Origin: Fasciolopsis buskii | Taxonomy: Eukaryota; Platyhelminthes; Trematoda; Plagiorchiida; Fasciolidae | Reading direction: 5' to 3' | Assembly: GCA_008360955.1 (NCBI GenBank) | Contig: LUCM01008725.1 | Span: 84,135-148,134, forward strand | Length of the DNA stretch: 64,000 nucleotides | In this document: positions 24,227-37,217 of the stretch, one piece after another | How the letters are laid out: each line of letters begins with the position of its first letter | How positions within the stretch are numbered: the stretch's first letter is position 1 | Notes under the pieces: generated by a model | Told to the model about the DNA's origin: nothing | The model's input: only the letters and a program-made list of their open reading frames with translations | The model's database searches: none | Made by a program: the position numbers and the translations under genes

Positions 24227-25733
24227 GTAAGTAATCGTTCAAATAGTTCATCGAGATCTGTGGTCACATACGTCACATATGTCACTTTCAACCAATTGAT
24301 GATAAACTAGAATTCTTATCTTTGATCCCTCAAGACATGGTAAGCTTCGTAGAACTGAGTGGTTTCTCACGCAACTCATTCGAGTGTCCTGAATTTATCT
24401 TCCCCCTGTATTGTTCTATTTTCCTTACCGATCTGCCTTGCAACCTTCGCAATCTTCTTCCGAGAATTCAGTCTGTTAAATAACTTGGGCTCATTTTGTT
24501 CCCGATATTTGTTTGTCTTCGCAGATTAGCGACTCTGTCAAACCCGCCTAATGTTATACCTGCCTTTTGCTTCTCAGTGCTTTTTGCCTACCAAACTCTG
24601 TCCTCCTGCAACCTTCTCGGAATTTCAGAAAGGTTTTAGACCGACAAACTGCGGTCTTTTCCAGCCTGCTATCTAATCTGTTCGTCGACATAGGTGTTGT
24701 ACACATAAGTGACCATGAAAAAGTCCCCTTCAAGATACCTGAAAGTCCCTTCCACGATCTGCAAACGTCGTTCAGACCCAAGAACTAGACCACTTTTCTG
24801 CATTGTACCCTCTGGAATTAGCCTCTACAGTAATTCTCTCAGGTATCACCGTGGTTAAATACAAGTGAGCAAATGTCCGGTCACGCCCGTGTTACGGATC
24901 AATCTTTTCTGGTTTGCATTGCATTACTGCAGCAAATGCTTTGCACCACCAGTATCATTTTACCATGAACTGTGAACGCTTTTTTCACTTTGTGTGCAGT
25001 CAAATATTTCAAACATCGTGCTACCGGTTTTCTGTTGGATTGGATCCTATTAACCTAGACCATCGTGGAAGACTTTATGGGAAAATGTGTATTGACTGTA
25101 CCATATCTACTTATTGCTAAATCCACTAGGTAGATGGAAGCACTTGGGACACGATGTGTTAAGACAAGCTGTGGTGTAGGTTGTGCTGATTAGAGAGATC
25201 ACAAAATTTCGAAATCTTTTGGGGCATAAAAGTTAAACTGAACTTGTATTTGAGCTGCGATCAAACCAGTCACGGATCGCCTACTGTGCACCCATTGTTA
25301 ACTGCAAAAGTGTTCTGCTGCTGCCGTGAAAGGCAAAACACCACAATTAAATTGCCAATGATTTGCAGCTGCTTTTTTATTGATTTGAAGGCCCCATCCT
25401 CTGGGATTGCCTGTCAACTATGAGAAATTCCTAGCTGGACGAAATTCAAAAGCTAATGCATGTTACCTAGGGATTTCCAAATGTGATAATTGACCGATAA
25501 ATTTAGATCACGAGGAGTTATCTCTAAAATAAACAAATGTTTCATTAGTTTCACGTTCTCATTCATATGAATCTTTCCCGTCATTAGTAGTTAACCGACT
25601 GGGTTAATCTGAATGAAACCACCAAAGTACCTGTTTGCATGACTGGGTACCACTGCCTATTGTTTTGGAACTTATCGTGCTTGAGAGCACTATCAAAGTA
25701 CAAAGGTAATGGCACCCTTACGCAAAAGCTTAC

Positions 25734-25783
25734 GTTGGCGATCGTTTATTGCGGACAATTTTTGGTGATTTTCATAAATTTGC
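25734..25783 (-). CDS. Candidate internal exon, unknown protein
   Basis: 50-nt minus segment with acceptor GAGTTATTCAG and donor C|GTAAGC. Frame: one base, then QIYENHQKLSAINDRQ, then one base. It lies on the same strand and downstream of the receptor exon 27267-27420, so it may belong to that gene, but the phases do not join directly. Confidence 0.3.
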
Positions 25784-27266
25784 CTGAATAACTCCGGTTT
25801 ACATTGTTACCTACCATGAACGGAAAAAACGGAGCAAATCTCCCCGGGGTTTAGATTTTTACTGAAACTGTTTTATTTCTGTCTATCAGTCTTCGACTTT
25901 GCGCGGGCTATAATTCTGGAATAAATCACAGATAATGTCTTATTTTCGTCCCGGAAGCTTTCTGTCCAACAGTATTGAGGCGTGATTGCAAAATTTGGAT
26001 ACCTTTCGGAATTTACCTATCGTTTGGGACAAATAAAGATTTCAACAGTTCAGTCTCGAACCGTTTCATAGTAACTTTTGCATATTTCAGATCTTTAGTG
26101 TGTCGCACGGTCCAGATTATGAGCTTGTTTTATCAACCATAATTGGTAATATGCTTGACCAAAGTAAAGTAACTTTCCCTCTCCAGTCCTCCGGTGCATT
26201 TAGCTTAGGATCTATCTTCGACTACATGGACTTTTGCTAGAAGGGCAGTGTTCCTGCAAGTGCTCCTTAGCATCTCTGCAAGCTCGTTTTCACACATCCG
26301 GTACAATTCATTTAAAATCGCATCTGCTTTTCTCATTAGGGTGGCCTTAATATGATTTCCATTAAGTTAACATAAACAGCACATAAATTCCATATTTTTA
26401 AGCTCTACATTTGCAGAATATGACCTCAGATAGCAGTAGAATTACTTGAGTGGTTTCAGTCGTTAATTATTCTCTCAATAAATATCAATGTCAGTGTTTG
26501 TTTTCGAGTTTCGTTACCACTTTTGTTAGTTTAGCTGCTCTAAATCTGTGCTTTTCGATTTTTGTCTGATCGCGGTTTATCGAAAACAGTTACAGGAATA
26601 CGAAAAAGACCCGGCTACGTAAATCGATCAGTTTGGTTTTATTAAAAACAATTTGTAACGTTCATATGAATGATACCGGCGATTAGGACTGCAGCCATAG
26701 GATCAAGTAAATTGCTAAAGTTTGAAGGATAAAAACGTAATTGAAATAATATATAGAACGAATGCCAATGGAAAGACAAACTACATCAACACCAAGTACA
26801 CACTGAAATGATGAAATATATAACTAGAGAGAACGCCAACCTATCCTAATTACTAGTCGGATAAGAGATTAAAATGCCTTCCAGAGGAAGTATCCACCGG
26901 GAATTATCATGCCTCCATTTGAACATAATCCCCCGGGTACGAACTGAAACCTTTTACTGAATTCCCCTTTCCAAAACCAAATACTACTTTGGAATGAATA
27001 AAACTGGCAGTCCGTCAGTGTTTGTCCTATTGAGAAACTTTCAATCTCTGTCACCTCACTGGGTCAGTCAAAACCTTCTGCATAAGTCACTGCTGCTGTT
27101 ACTATATGCATTATCATCATTTTTAGTCTTAGTGTGATCGCAGCAGTACTGTTAGTAAAGAATCAAGAATTATGCAGGATATCACGTAACTATCAGCAGA
27201 ATTTCTTGAGAAAACTTAATTTGAACTAGTTCAGTACTTATAACTACAGTATGAATGTTTGCTTAC

Positions 27267-27420
27267 GAAAATATTCGAATTTGTCCACCCGAACGACTCG
27301 TGAAAGTCCATGTAGCCTGTCAAGTTGGCATCCCCAAGAACCCTCGAAAAGACGGTTGAAGGCAATAAGTGATCTGCCGCGATGCTGCAGTCACTGGCGT
27401 TCTTACACTCCGAACCTTTC
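27267..27420 (-). CDS. Receptor ligand-binding region exon (ANF-receptor/PBP1-like)
   Basis: 154 nt read 27420 to 27267. The acceptor ends TAAAACAG, with AG at 27422-27421. The donor is TTC|GTAAGC. An in-frame TAA lies just upstream, so the acceptor is needed. The frame has one leading base then 51 codons. It includes a cysteine pair (SECKNASDC) and PSTVFSRVLGDANLTGYMDF followed by HESFGWTNSNIF. The pattern P-T-x-x-R-x-x-x...F-x-x-F-G-W...I-F is that of the hinge region of ANF-receptor-family ligand-binding domains (receptor guanylyl cyclases, metabotropic and GABA-B-type receptors). The leading base completes a GAG codon with exon 30464-30515. Catalytic or 7TM exons, which would lie to the left, were not found, so the receptor class is open. 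Confidence 0.55.
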
Positions 27421-27970
27421 CTGTTTTACAAAGTTTTACAACTAGTCTTTATTTCTGATCGTCTTTTCATTTTCAAATAGATGGTGTTGTCAAGTAACAG
27501 CCAGAACAAGGGCAAGTGAATGTCAGCTTAATGGTAACAAATCTATACTGATATGAACATGTGAATATATAATGTTTATGGAGGGTAGTGCGAATAAGAA
27601 AGATAACAGAAAAGTAGTTACTTCCTATCTAATCAGAACCAGAATAAATGGGGTCATTGCTAATATAAACCACATCTGTTCAATAAAACTTTTAAAAAAG
27701 TGGAGAGGCCATTACAACAAGGCTAGTTTTTTACTGTGCTCGAAAATGTTAAAATTGTAAGAAAGAGACAATAGAGATGGCCGCAGGAATTCTCGTAGAC
27801 GGGCTGTTATTGGAAAGAAAAAAGCAAACGAAATTGGCAATGCGACAGGTAGAAACAGAATTTGCAGGGATAGCCTTCTGCTTATGCTCGGAATTAGTGA
27901 GATTTTAAACGATTATAAAGTCAACAGTTGCCGGACTAAAAAATCACTACAATGCAGTTTTTTATGTCAG

Positions 27971-28023
27971 TTTATGACGACGAATTCTAAATGTAGCACC
28001 TGCTTTTATGATGTTGGGTTTGG
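27971..28023 (+). CDS. Candidate internal exon (FMTTNSKCSTCFYDVGF)
   Basis: 53 nt with a strong acceptor (TGCAGTTTTTTATGTCAG) and donor GG|GTAAGC. Phase 0 frame FMTTNSKCSTCFYDVGF plus two bases. It sits inside the intron of the minus-strand receptor model, so both can be right only if genes are nested. Low confidence. Confidence 0.25.
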
Positions 28024-30463
28024 GTAAGCCCGACTGACAGCACTGTTTCTTGCAATATTAAAAGTTTGCAATGAGACTTCACTCTGACTTGGTACGATGG
28101 CTTGCTTATCTTCAGGAAAAAGCGAGCTGTACATGATAGCCTATTTCAAGTCGATGATCTAGTCATGGCTGGAAAGTCAATGGATAGAGGTCTCATAAAG
28201 TAGGCTCCTAATCCTTCAGGTTTGAGAATGACTGGAGCTGGCAGCTCAGTGCTGAAATTGAATGGAAGAATAATTGCTCCGAATAGGTGAAATTCAATTC
28301 ATCCTTTATCCCTCCACCTTAAGGGCAGCTTGTTGTTCGAACCAAATAATTTAAGAACCCTAACTGTCGCCTGCTTAGCGACTGGACTCCCTAGCATTAC
28401 CCACCACTTTTCCACCAGTTACGTGATGGCTGCACTGCTTTCTCCTCAAAGCTTATGTGGGAAGTAGTAGCCGGCATGCATGAAAGCTAAATTGGTAATA
28501 GCTTTCCCATGTAGATTATCCTTCAGTTTTGTTTTATTGTTAAGTAAAACTGTGCACAGTTTTCAGGAAGGAAGACATGACCACTGAAAAGCTTCTGAAA
28601 TTGGGAAGAAACAAAAGTAGGGAAGTCTTATGCTCATGCAATTCAATTTGAAACCGACAATCACCACTGTTTAGCCACCAATTTCTATAAATCCTAATAT
28701 GCTTCAACGTAGTTTCAATAACAGTTCCCCGTTTAATAAAAAGAAAAGGTAAAAACACGGGACCCGTTCGTTTACTGTTTCCATATCTTATGAATAGTAA
28801 AAAACAGGGCTCAATTTTTTAACTCCATATGGTAAGTCAAGCAGATGGAAAGCAGCCGTTCACGCATTTCATCACAGGCATAAATAGGACAAGACGGTAA
28901 ATATGATTGTAGCAAGACATCCTTTGTGTTGTTCTTCGCAACAATCAGATGACACGTTCAATGTGCTGCTCCTGGTTCTTATTTGGCACAGCCGATAACC
29001 TTTTAGGCGTATCTGCCAGAAGTCTGTGAACTGGTAAAACCGCAATCATCAGCAGGAGAATAAATCACCGACTATCCCAAATCCATGTGATTTACAGATA
29101 ACTTGAACATTTTAGGGAATATAATTTTTCTAATGGATTCCTAGCATTATACTTTAGGAAAAAATTAAGTCAGTGTCGAAAAGAGCATAACAAAACTGAG
29201 GCCGATTGCGTGCACTTCCGTAACTTAAAAGATCTTCGTGAGCTCTCAGTCCAGGACCTCTCTGATAGTTCTGCACTGAATGGTCCCTCACTTTGCCTCC
29301 TTCTGGCGTTTCTCCGCCCCGGAGGTCATTGCCTCCTTAACTCATTAGGTTGTTTTTGCTGGACGTGAAGTCAACGTGTATCCCACTCAGTTTCATAGAT
29401 TTTGCTGTGGCAATCAACAGCGTCTACAGAGAGAATCTTGAAATTTTCGAAATCTTGATGTTCACTCATCTTCCAATGTGCTTTTACCCGGATATATTTC
29501 AAATAGACAGTAGCCTAGACGATTAATAAGTAAGACGTCTTCCTTTTCTCTTTCCATCCAAGGTTTTTCTGCAAGATGCAATTCTATCACCCTTTTATTC
29601 TCCCCTTAAATTTCCGCTTTGCCGGTTACTGACAGTTCATTTACCATAAAGTATACTGACTATGGTGCCGCTGGTCTGCCCCATTCTCATATTAGCGCCT
29701 ACTCTTCCTTTCGGTCAGCCCTATCGGATCTTGTTAGAAGATCAAAAGTCGCCACCGTATTCCCGAATGCTGAAAATGTAACCGAATCTATTGCAGACAT
29801 CAACTTTGGAAATACTGTCACAACCCGGCAGCCTTGTACCAATTGGGCACTGCAATAAGCCTCATTTTTTGCTAACCTTGTCATTCCCGTTGCTCTCCCC
29901 ACTGAAGTCAGTTGATCGTTTTGCTACCTAATGTGCTTATTCTTGAATCTGATCATGTGTTTCGTTTTTGATTGCCTACTAATATATGGGTTGTGTCATT
30001 GCCTTTATTATTATTACCCTCGGAAACCCTAAAGTATTTCTTTGCACCGCACCACAACAAAGCCTGCCAAAATCTCTCGAGTAGATTGCTTACTGGCCAC
30101 AACAAATCGCTCCAAAAGAATATCACTAACCGTATTTTCTCATTCTTCAGGCGCGGCAGATGCGAAATGATTTACATGAGTACTTCGGCTCCTTCCCTTT
30201 TTCTATATAGTCTGAGCAGCACTATTAAGTTACGGTTGGCATGAAAAGCACAGATTTTTGGCACATTCCTTAGTTACACTTTATCACTAGTTCAGCTTCT
30301 AGCTCTGTATGTGTCGCTGAATCTCTAGCCAGTTGCATACATAAAACAACTATTTGACGTGACTAGAATGACTTAATTCCGCAATGTTTCGCTGCCGCTG
30401 CGGTGTCAAGAGTCAGGCCAAATCTCTAGAGAAAAAACCGAACAGGCAGTCTTCTGTTCTTAC
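28024..30463. other. Receptor intron; no firm feature
   Basis: Intron between receptor exons 30464-30515 and 27267-27420 on the minus strand. Around 29750-29822 the two strands are partly complementary to themselves: similar peptides (TVFP...FGNTV) appear on both, showing a loose imperfect palindrome. It is too diverged to classify. Confidence 0.4.
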
Positions 30464-30515
30464 TCTGTGAATGCAACGTGCTTAGTTCTATCAGTCGCAC
30501 TAATCAGCCATGCTT
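30464..30515 (-). CDS. Receptor ligand-binding region exon, upstream piece
   Basis: 52 nt read 30515 to 30464. The acceptor is strong (GGGTTTTCTGTACTACAG) and the donor is GA|GTAAGA. Two leading bases, then AWLISATDRTKHVAFT, then GA, which joins the G of exon 27420 to make Glu. In ANF-receptor-type domains a W-x-x-P-x-I-S-x-A-T-x-x-x-x-L-S-x-K segment comes directly before the P-T-x-x-R segment, and W-L-I-S-A-T-D fits that place. The two exons support each other through order, strand and phase. Upstream exons encoding the N-terminal lobe were not found. Confidence 0.5.
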
Positions 30516-33500
30516 CTGTAGTACAGAAAACCCTTTAATTTAGCACAATCCGACAATAAAAAAGTAAAAGCCAGATGGAAACTTATTTCGTTCAGCTGTC
30601 GGGAGTGCCTTTGTGAGCCACGATACATAGACCAATCGCAGAAATGTTAGCTTTTGCAAACTATGCGGTATGCTAGCCTGGTTGAGTGAATTCCAGTCAC
30701 GTTTGAAAAGCCAACACTCTTTTGATGTTTCTTAGTAGTTCTTCCGGTAGCGCACACGCAGTACCCCCAGGTCGTGATTTCGTGCCACAGTTTGGGAGCT
30801 GGGATCTCCATCGATTTCTCTTGAATCTTAAGGCCGATTGTGACTGAAAATTAGATGTCACGTGAACATACGGGTGGGACGAAAGGCTAGTAAGAGTTGC
30901 CGTGAAAGTAAACAGTTCCTGTTTTCACCCTAATTTGCACAGAAAGACAGATATTTGGATTATTAAGCTCCTCCTGTCATAATGAGTATGGGGAGGCTAA
31001 AATTCCGAAATCCATTCACGTCAACCTTTCAGAAATTGGTAAGTTAGATGCAGTCAATTGGTCGACCACAGAGAGCAGCGTTACACCAAACTGATGGACT
31101 AATTTGGTAAAAATCTGCAAGGGTGTCTACCTAATAAAAGCCACAATAACCCCATCAGCAATCGCAGATAGCCCATCAAAGGGGTGAATAGTCGTGCCAA
31201 CTCTAACGACAAACTCCACAGTTACCATGGGTTCGTGTTATCACCTTTATAGTTCATTAGCCCTTCAAGACCAATGTGCTGAAACTGTAGCTTATCGAAA
31301 TTTACTCGTAGGCAGTCGAATTTCGGGCAAACCTGTCGTTGTTAGGGTAAACAGCATTTGTTGATCTGAATCTCACTGTCAAAAGATGAACTGAATCTTT
31401 GACTGAAAAGTGTCTTTGCTTGTTAACAAAATCCCACTGGTCATTGGTTCCAAACGATTTTGAACTAAGATTTAATGTTTCCCCGCATTATGGCCGCTGC
31501 GGCAAACGCAATAAGCCTGGTACATCGGATTTCTGTCCACTTCGGAGTTTATCAGAAATGTTTAGTATTTCTCGTGAAATGTTGCCATGCGTACAACTTA
31601 TTGTTTAGTGCTCAAATACGGCCGAAAAACTGCTGCACTGCTGACGTTTTGATTATCCTGAAGAACCTTATGCAAGACTGAATTTTCAGAGATTTCCCGT
31701 GGAAACCGGGATCTTATCAGATGGCAGATTATTTCCGCCACACTAAAAATATGTTTCATGCAATAGTTTAGCCTTTTACTTGTATGTGTCGAACGTTTTA
31801 GGGAATTAATGATGTGCAGGACAATAGAGCAAAGCTAGCCCGAAGGTCACGCGTAAATTAAACCGACACGAATTGCGAGCAGATAAAGAACAGACACAAG
31901 TATGGAGTTAATAACGAACACGACATTGCGACTGTTTTACAATTTTTCTGACAAGTAAGCTGAAAAGTCCATAACCTGACAAATCAAATCATCCGAAGCT
32001 ACCTTATCTGCCACAATAAGCTGTAATTGTTAGCATTCGGGGATGTATTTTAGTGATTTCCGTTTTAAATAAGGGTAGGTACCGTGCTGTTCGCAGTCGA
32101 TGGTGGTCAATGCATCAATGCCATCCTTTCGACATGTACTTTGTGGATTTGAGTCTCCAAACCGTTAGTTACATTTTCCCTCCACTGCCTTTTATTGGGA
32201 AGAATCTCCTTCCTGACAAAAGCTGTGTATAGTGATATCATCGTTGGGAAGATTTCAAAAGTAAAATGACAAATGTGTAATGACTCGTTTTCTACAAACG
32301 TTTAGGCTACTCATGTCAGTGCACCTAGCCGAGGTCTAGAGCTAATTACTCCACTAGAGTTCAGTTCAGTTCAGATGGCACAACCACTAACCTTGCACCA
32401 AAGTTGCTAACTCGGACCATCATCCACTCAAACAGAGAAAGCCCAAGGAATAGCAAAATGCTACTCTTCCCTGGACGGAATGCAACTTGTGTACTATTTT
32501 GCCCATACAAGTGTAAAATAATGGCACTGGGTAGCCTGCATAAATTCTGCGAATCATTTGATTATTACACGGAAGGAATTTAGATTCATTTGGCGCATGG
32601 TTGCAGAAAATAGTGAGTAATGTTGCATGGAAATTTTGAACTGGTGTGGTGAAGAATTATTAGGGAACAGATTTGAAGTTTGTAGTGCCGGCCAACTCGA
32701 AAGAACTTGAAAATCCTACCCATTTTAGCAGCAACACCTCTAGGTTTACCGTTCAAAAAACTCCCGAATCAAAACTAACAGAATGAGAATAGACCCGTCA
32801 TTTATGATGGCGAAACCGACGAGAATAATATTTCGGCGTCGTGTCGATAAAAATAAAACTTTTTGGCATCGATTTTTCTTAAGGAAATTATACTACAAGG
32901 GAGCATTGAGGTGTAAGTTCCTATGATTGATAGAAATGATAGCGGCTTGAAAACTAGTTGCGACTAGAGGGAAAAGGGGTAGAAAAAATATCCGCAGTGA
33001 TTTTGTTGTGCTTCTGCAGATTAGGTTTCACCCGGACCACCTAGACTAACCAGACAATAAATGGTGTTTGGGGCGTCGGTTGTAAAAGAATCAAAATCGG
33101 ATTTCAAGCATCCGCATCGATGTTTTGATCCAAATATCTTCATTTTCTACATAAGGTGAAAAATGTCCTGGGTGCGGAACATGCATTGTAGTCCGATTGC
33201 GAATGTAAAAAAGACTAGTAACAGGCCACCGAGCACTCAAGGCATACCATAAGGATTAGGGTTGCTGCGAAGAGTTGCACTGAAACTATGCTCTGCGCGG
33301 ACTCTCACTTCAACCCATCTTTAAGTCTTCTAGTAGTGTGTAGTCGGAGGCAAATTTATTTGATCGGTTAGTGTTTGGTGTCATATTAGAAAACAAAAAG
33401 ATTTGCCATAGTTTTAAAAGAAGAAAAAGACCAACAATAAACTCGCACGGTAGCACTCATTTACGCATGTATCGAAATTTACATTCGACCAACATGGTCA

Positions 33501-33607
33501 AACAGGTACCCCGTATCAGATTGAGCTGGTAAACATTTGTTCACACGGTAAAATAGGTTCAGCTAACTGCCTTGGTTGAGTCCAAGCAAACGAGAATGGA
33601 ATAATTT
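30516..33607. other. No firm gene
   Basis: Expected to hold upstream exons of the minus-strand receptor, but none is recognisable. Two overlapping minus frames at about 30640-30840 are each open for some 35-65 codons without clear splice signals. A 26-nt minus segment near 31375-31400 has acceptor and donor but is too short to judge. Confidence 0.4.
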
Positions 33608-33856
33608 ATGCCTATCCAACGGTCTCCTCATAACCCTGGCAGTTGGCATAAACAGCAAAGTGATCTGATTAGAAATGCACCAGCGGTGCCCTTCTTTCAA
33701 TCTCATGGGCTTATGGTTTTGCCTGAACGTCCCCCAGAGCGTCCAATACTGCCAGTCCCAAAATCAACAGCAACAGTACAGACTGCAAAAATATCAACGA
33801 CAACAACAACAGCAACAACACCAACAGCAACAACAACAGAGACTAACCAATACTAG
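33608..33856 (+). repeat. CAA/CAG-rich tract with polyglutamine-capable frame
   Basis: An interrupted CAA/CAG tract lies at 33764-33841. One plus frame (33675-33905) reads polyglutamine interrupted by Y, R, L, K and H, following NQQQQYRLQKYQRQQQQQQH. The other (33608-33856) reads threonine-rich. Mixed CAA and CAG codons and interruptions are typical of a real Gln-rich coding exon rather than a pure microsatellite. Acceptor-like AGs (TACTGCCAG at about 33752) exist, but no good donor follows. It may be an exon of a transcription regulator or just a repeat. Confidence 0.4.
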
Positions 33857-35029
33857 CCAGCATACTCCTAAGTGTGGTCACCTTGTATTTCTCCTTCTCC
33901 TCTAGGGTTGAAATGCAAACAAGCAAATGAACTTATCAGGCATTCGTGACGTAACAATAGCTGATCTTATGGCAACCCAAACACGTCCAGTTTTGTTATT
34001 TTCGGTCAAATAGGAATTTGTAATTTTTGCAGGTTAGATAACACCAACAATCTTGTCTTAATGAATTGGCTTTTTCTTCTCGAAACTAACGGAGGGTTAC
34101 TGTATGGGCAGTCCGTCGAAACTGGTGTATGGCAATTTGTTTTAAAATCAAGGAAATCATACGTTTTCCAGTAATCAGAATTTCCGAATGTCTCAATTTA
34201 TCAAGGAGAACGGCTAATAACTAAGCAGTGAACCGGATGCGCATAATTTCAGTTTCTCTCTCAAATGTTTCCTTTGATGCTCCAACAGTTGAATATTTGG
34301 ATGCCAGAAGACCACCTGATAGCGGTACAGCGCAATCAAAAATGCGTGAACAGGAGAAATTGGTGCAGACAGTCTGTCTTTCGCTTCATTTGTAGTAATG
34401 TGGATATTTAATGGAACATGGTGCCCGAGACCCCAAGTGTTTCATCCTTTAACCATAGACAAGCTGGCTTAACCCAGTCAGTAACAGCTGTGCACTGTAC
34501 TGTATTGTGCAGACTTTTGTGCACAAAAATGTTGCATTTCAGTCAAAATGTGAGGAAGGAACAGGAAAAAGGTTGTACTCATCACATTGTAAAAGTGAAA
34601 AGAACTCATCGAAGAATTATCAGATCACATTACAATGGGTTGCTCAGCAAATCGGCTGAAAAATGGTCACAGTTTGTCAAGATGTGTGCTAAATATCAGA
34701 GAGTGAATTTCATATAGATATTAATTCCAGAGAGTATAGAAAGAGAAGCGGATAGTATAGACATATGAGAGCGACGCTCTGAAAGGTGGTTGTGCAGAGG
34801 ATGCGTGGAATTAGAAAGAATTTTGCAAGCAATTTCTCTCATGCTGATAAATGCTGATCGCATAAATTGAGGGACAAGTCAGTTAGTGGTACGAGGGACA
34901 CACGGTTAATAACTGATAGCCTCTGACAAAGAATTTTAGTCTTTTTTAAGTAAACCTGGATACATAACTGGAGAGCAGTAAAGAAAGACTGGAAAAACAT
35001 TTTGGTATACAAATTGGGAGATTGTGCTT

Positions 35030-36206
35030 TGTTTCACCTTGTGGAGTCGAAGCTTCCTGATTTGAAATGACAACCTTCGGAGACTCTTTACACAGGTAGA
35101 AATGTGAATAGTCCACTTCAGATTTTTATCAATATTAACTCCTAGATCTTTCGCAGAATCAACTCTGGCAAGCGTTTCTGAGTTGACAAAAGACGTTTCA
35201 GAGGGCCATTCTGGCCGAGAGGGAAAACAGACATTCGAAGCATTTAGATGTGTTGAGATTTAAACCAGCTCGTGCAAAGAAATCGTAAACAGAAGACAGG
35301 TTGTTGGAAGAACTTTGAAAATCATCGTTGCTCGAAGCGGCTTGAGAGAGGGCAAAATTATTAGGATACTTAAGCAGATGACAGGGAGAGCTAGTTGATA
35401 AGTCGCTGATGTAAGCAAAGAAGAGAAACAGTGAAAGAACAGCACCCTGAAGCACGCCTGAAATGTTAATCATCGGTTTTGAAGTTTTAATGTGTACGCG
35501 GAGTTCGGTTAAGAAATTCATCAGGCAACCATTCTAATAAAAGCCTGGAACAACCAAATATTTGCAGTTTGTGAAGTAGAAGAGGCCGTGGGACCGAATC
35601 AACGGCTGAGGAATAGTCCAGGAAAGTGCGACGCACAGATTTAATCAACACCCTTAAGTACTCAAAAGTGAGATGGATAAGAGAGGTGACAATATCCAAA
35701 GTGGACCTGTTAGATTTACTGGCAAACTGAAAATAGTCGTCAAGAGAATACATGGAATGCGGGCGTTTAAGTAATATGCTACCTTTCAGTTTAAGATCAG
35801 GTGTCAAAGAGTTTGTTAAAGTAGTAGAACTTCTAGCTTATGGTATGGGAAGAATAGTGAAGGGTTCCCAGCATTCAGGGATAACAGACGAACTTAATGA
35901 CGTGTTAATTAAAAACATGAGTGCATCGGTCAGAGCCACAGTACCGCACCTTAAAAGAGCTGAGGTCAGACTGTCAGGACCAAGCCCTGTGGTAATTTTA
36001 GTGGTGCGGAGAAGGTCGAACAGCTCTTCTCCAGAAAAACCTGTAACTGTCACATCGTCACCCTGTCCAGATAAGACTGGGATATAAGCGGAATGATGGA
36101 TGAAAGCATGATTAATGCGTTCAACATCTACAGAACATTTCGCGTCTCTTTTTCTTCCCACACAAAGGCCAAACTTCTTTTCATAGGAATCGGTTTTTGT
36201 TACCAT
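35030..36206 (-). pseudogene. CR1-like reverse transcriptase, frameshifted
   Basis: Three overlapping minus frames carry successive RT blocks. 36206-35838 has GPDSLTSALLRCG...CWEPFTILPIP (RT start). 35807-35487 has SNRSTLDIVTSL and RTFLDYSSAVDSVPRPLLLHKL (A-box region, F-x-D-x-x-x-A-F-D-x-V). 35521-35198 has SGVLQGAVLS (G-x-x-Q-G) and LLKYPNNFAL in place of Y-A-D-D-x-x-L, then GLNLNTSKC. A fourth frame to about 35030 carries KDLGVNIDKNLKWTIHI, the thumb. Loss of both catalytic aspartates in the YADD box plus frameshifts makes it inactive. Confidence 0.85.
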
Positions 36207-36652
36207 TCAAAAGTTGGGTAATGAACTTCGTGTCGATGTGCTTGATTTCAGCTTTTATTAAGATAGAAATATAACACAAACTTGAGTTACTGCGGGATTT
36301 GTCGCATTGTTCCTTGTGTTGCCTTAGAGATTTCAGTATCTTGGGGAGGTACGGCCATCTGAGATGAATAGTGTTTCTAAGGGACAGCAGATATCGAATT
36401 GCGTTGGCAGTCTCTGTGAAGAGTCTGACATTGTTATTTGACATGAGTTCATGGCAGGAACAAGCAGATATGTGCGAAAGGGATTTCTGAAGAAGAGTAA
36501 GGTTGTTGTATGAAAAGTTACGGAGGCAAACTTGAATTCGATTTATTGGCTTGAAGGAATGGAAGGCCGTTTGGGAGTAAACCTTGGGACTTTACAAAAG
36601 CAGACCATGATCACTACTTGAAATTACAGCACGCAGTTTCAGGGAACAGAAA

Positions 36653-37217
36653 TCAGGGTGATTGGTAATAACTACCTAAAATGGAACCACCTCTGTTGGG
36701 AGAAAAGCAGAGATCATTCAAATCAAACACAGTCAGTGGCAGGGTTGATGCATGACAGAAATCACCCACAATAATATGCAGACCATTCTCAAGAAATAGA
36801 ACAAAAATACTAGACAAGGGTCGAAAAAATTGTGCAACGCTGCGTTGCGAGCAAAACGGGGCAATACTTAAGTTCGTCATGTTTGTACTGGTATGGCGGG
36901 AAAACTTAGGATGACACTGTGTCACGAGACAGTCAATTCCGTTTAGGGAGCACGTATGTATAACTTCGGACCAGAAGAAGTTTATGTATTGCCACATTGC
37001 CTCCAGTCTACTTCTTGTTCGAGACTCTGTCCTGCCTATGGAGTCTGAAGCTCTCTATCGACACGGGTGAACCGGTGATATCCGGGTTCAGCCATGATTC
37101 TTGTATACAGATGACGCGCGTTTGAACGTGGATCGATGATTGAAGTGCGAGGGACAGATTCGACATTTTCGTAAACAGAGAGCGGATATTGGTGCTCAGC
37201 AATGCCGGAATGAACAT
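36653..37217 (-). pseudogene. CR1-like endonuclease domain, frameshifted
   Basis: Frame 37217-37008 reads LLSTNIRSLFTKMSNLSLAL and then VICIQESWLNPDI, matching the N-x-R-S-L-x-x-K and E-T-W-L blocks of LINE endonucleases. Frame 36997-36653 continues with NGIDCLVTQ and HIIVGDFCHAST, the latter matching G-D-F-N with Asn changed to Cys. The change of frame between the two and the mutated metal-site block show it is dead. Confidence 0.8.

Larger units (their letters stand above)
23021..27266. other. Intron or intergenic; weak candidates only
   Basis: Apart from 24174-24226 and 25734-25783, no convincing gene. A plus frame at 23280-23531 contains LHLGTAG and RLLN, loosely like the apyrase TAG-M-R-L-L box, but has an insertion and no other conserved region. 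A minus frame at 26869-27060 (FVPGGLCSNGGMIIPGG) lies just downstream of the receptor exon and could continue it, but its acceptor is poor. Confidence 0.4.

Noticed and set aside
29750..29822. Similar peptides on both strands (TVFP ... FGNTV)
   Set aside because: They come from a loose imperfect palindrome, roughly 60% paired, too weak to call an element.
36653..37217. Treating the endonuclease frames as a host gene
   Set aside because: They line up with RT frames on the same strand in LINE order and are frameshifted, so they belong to the CR1-like element.
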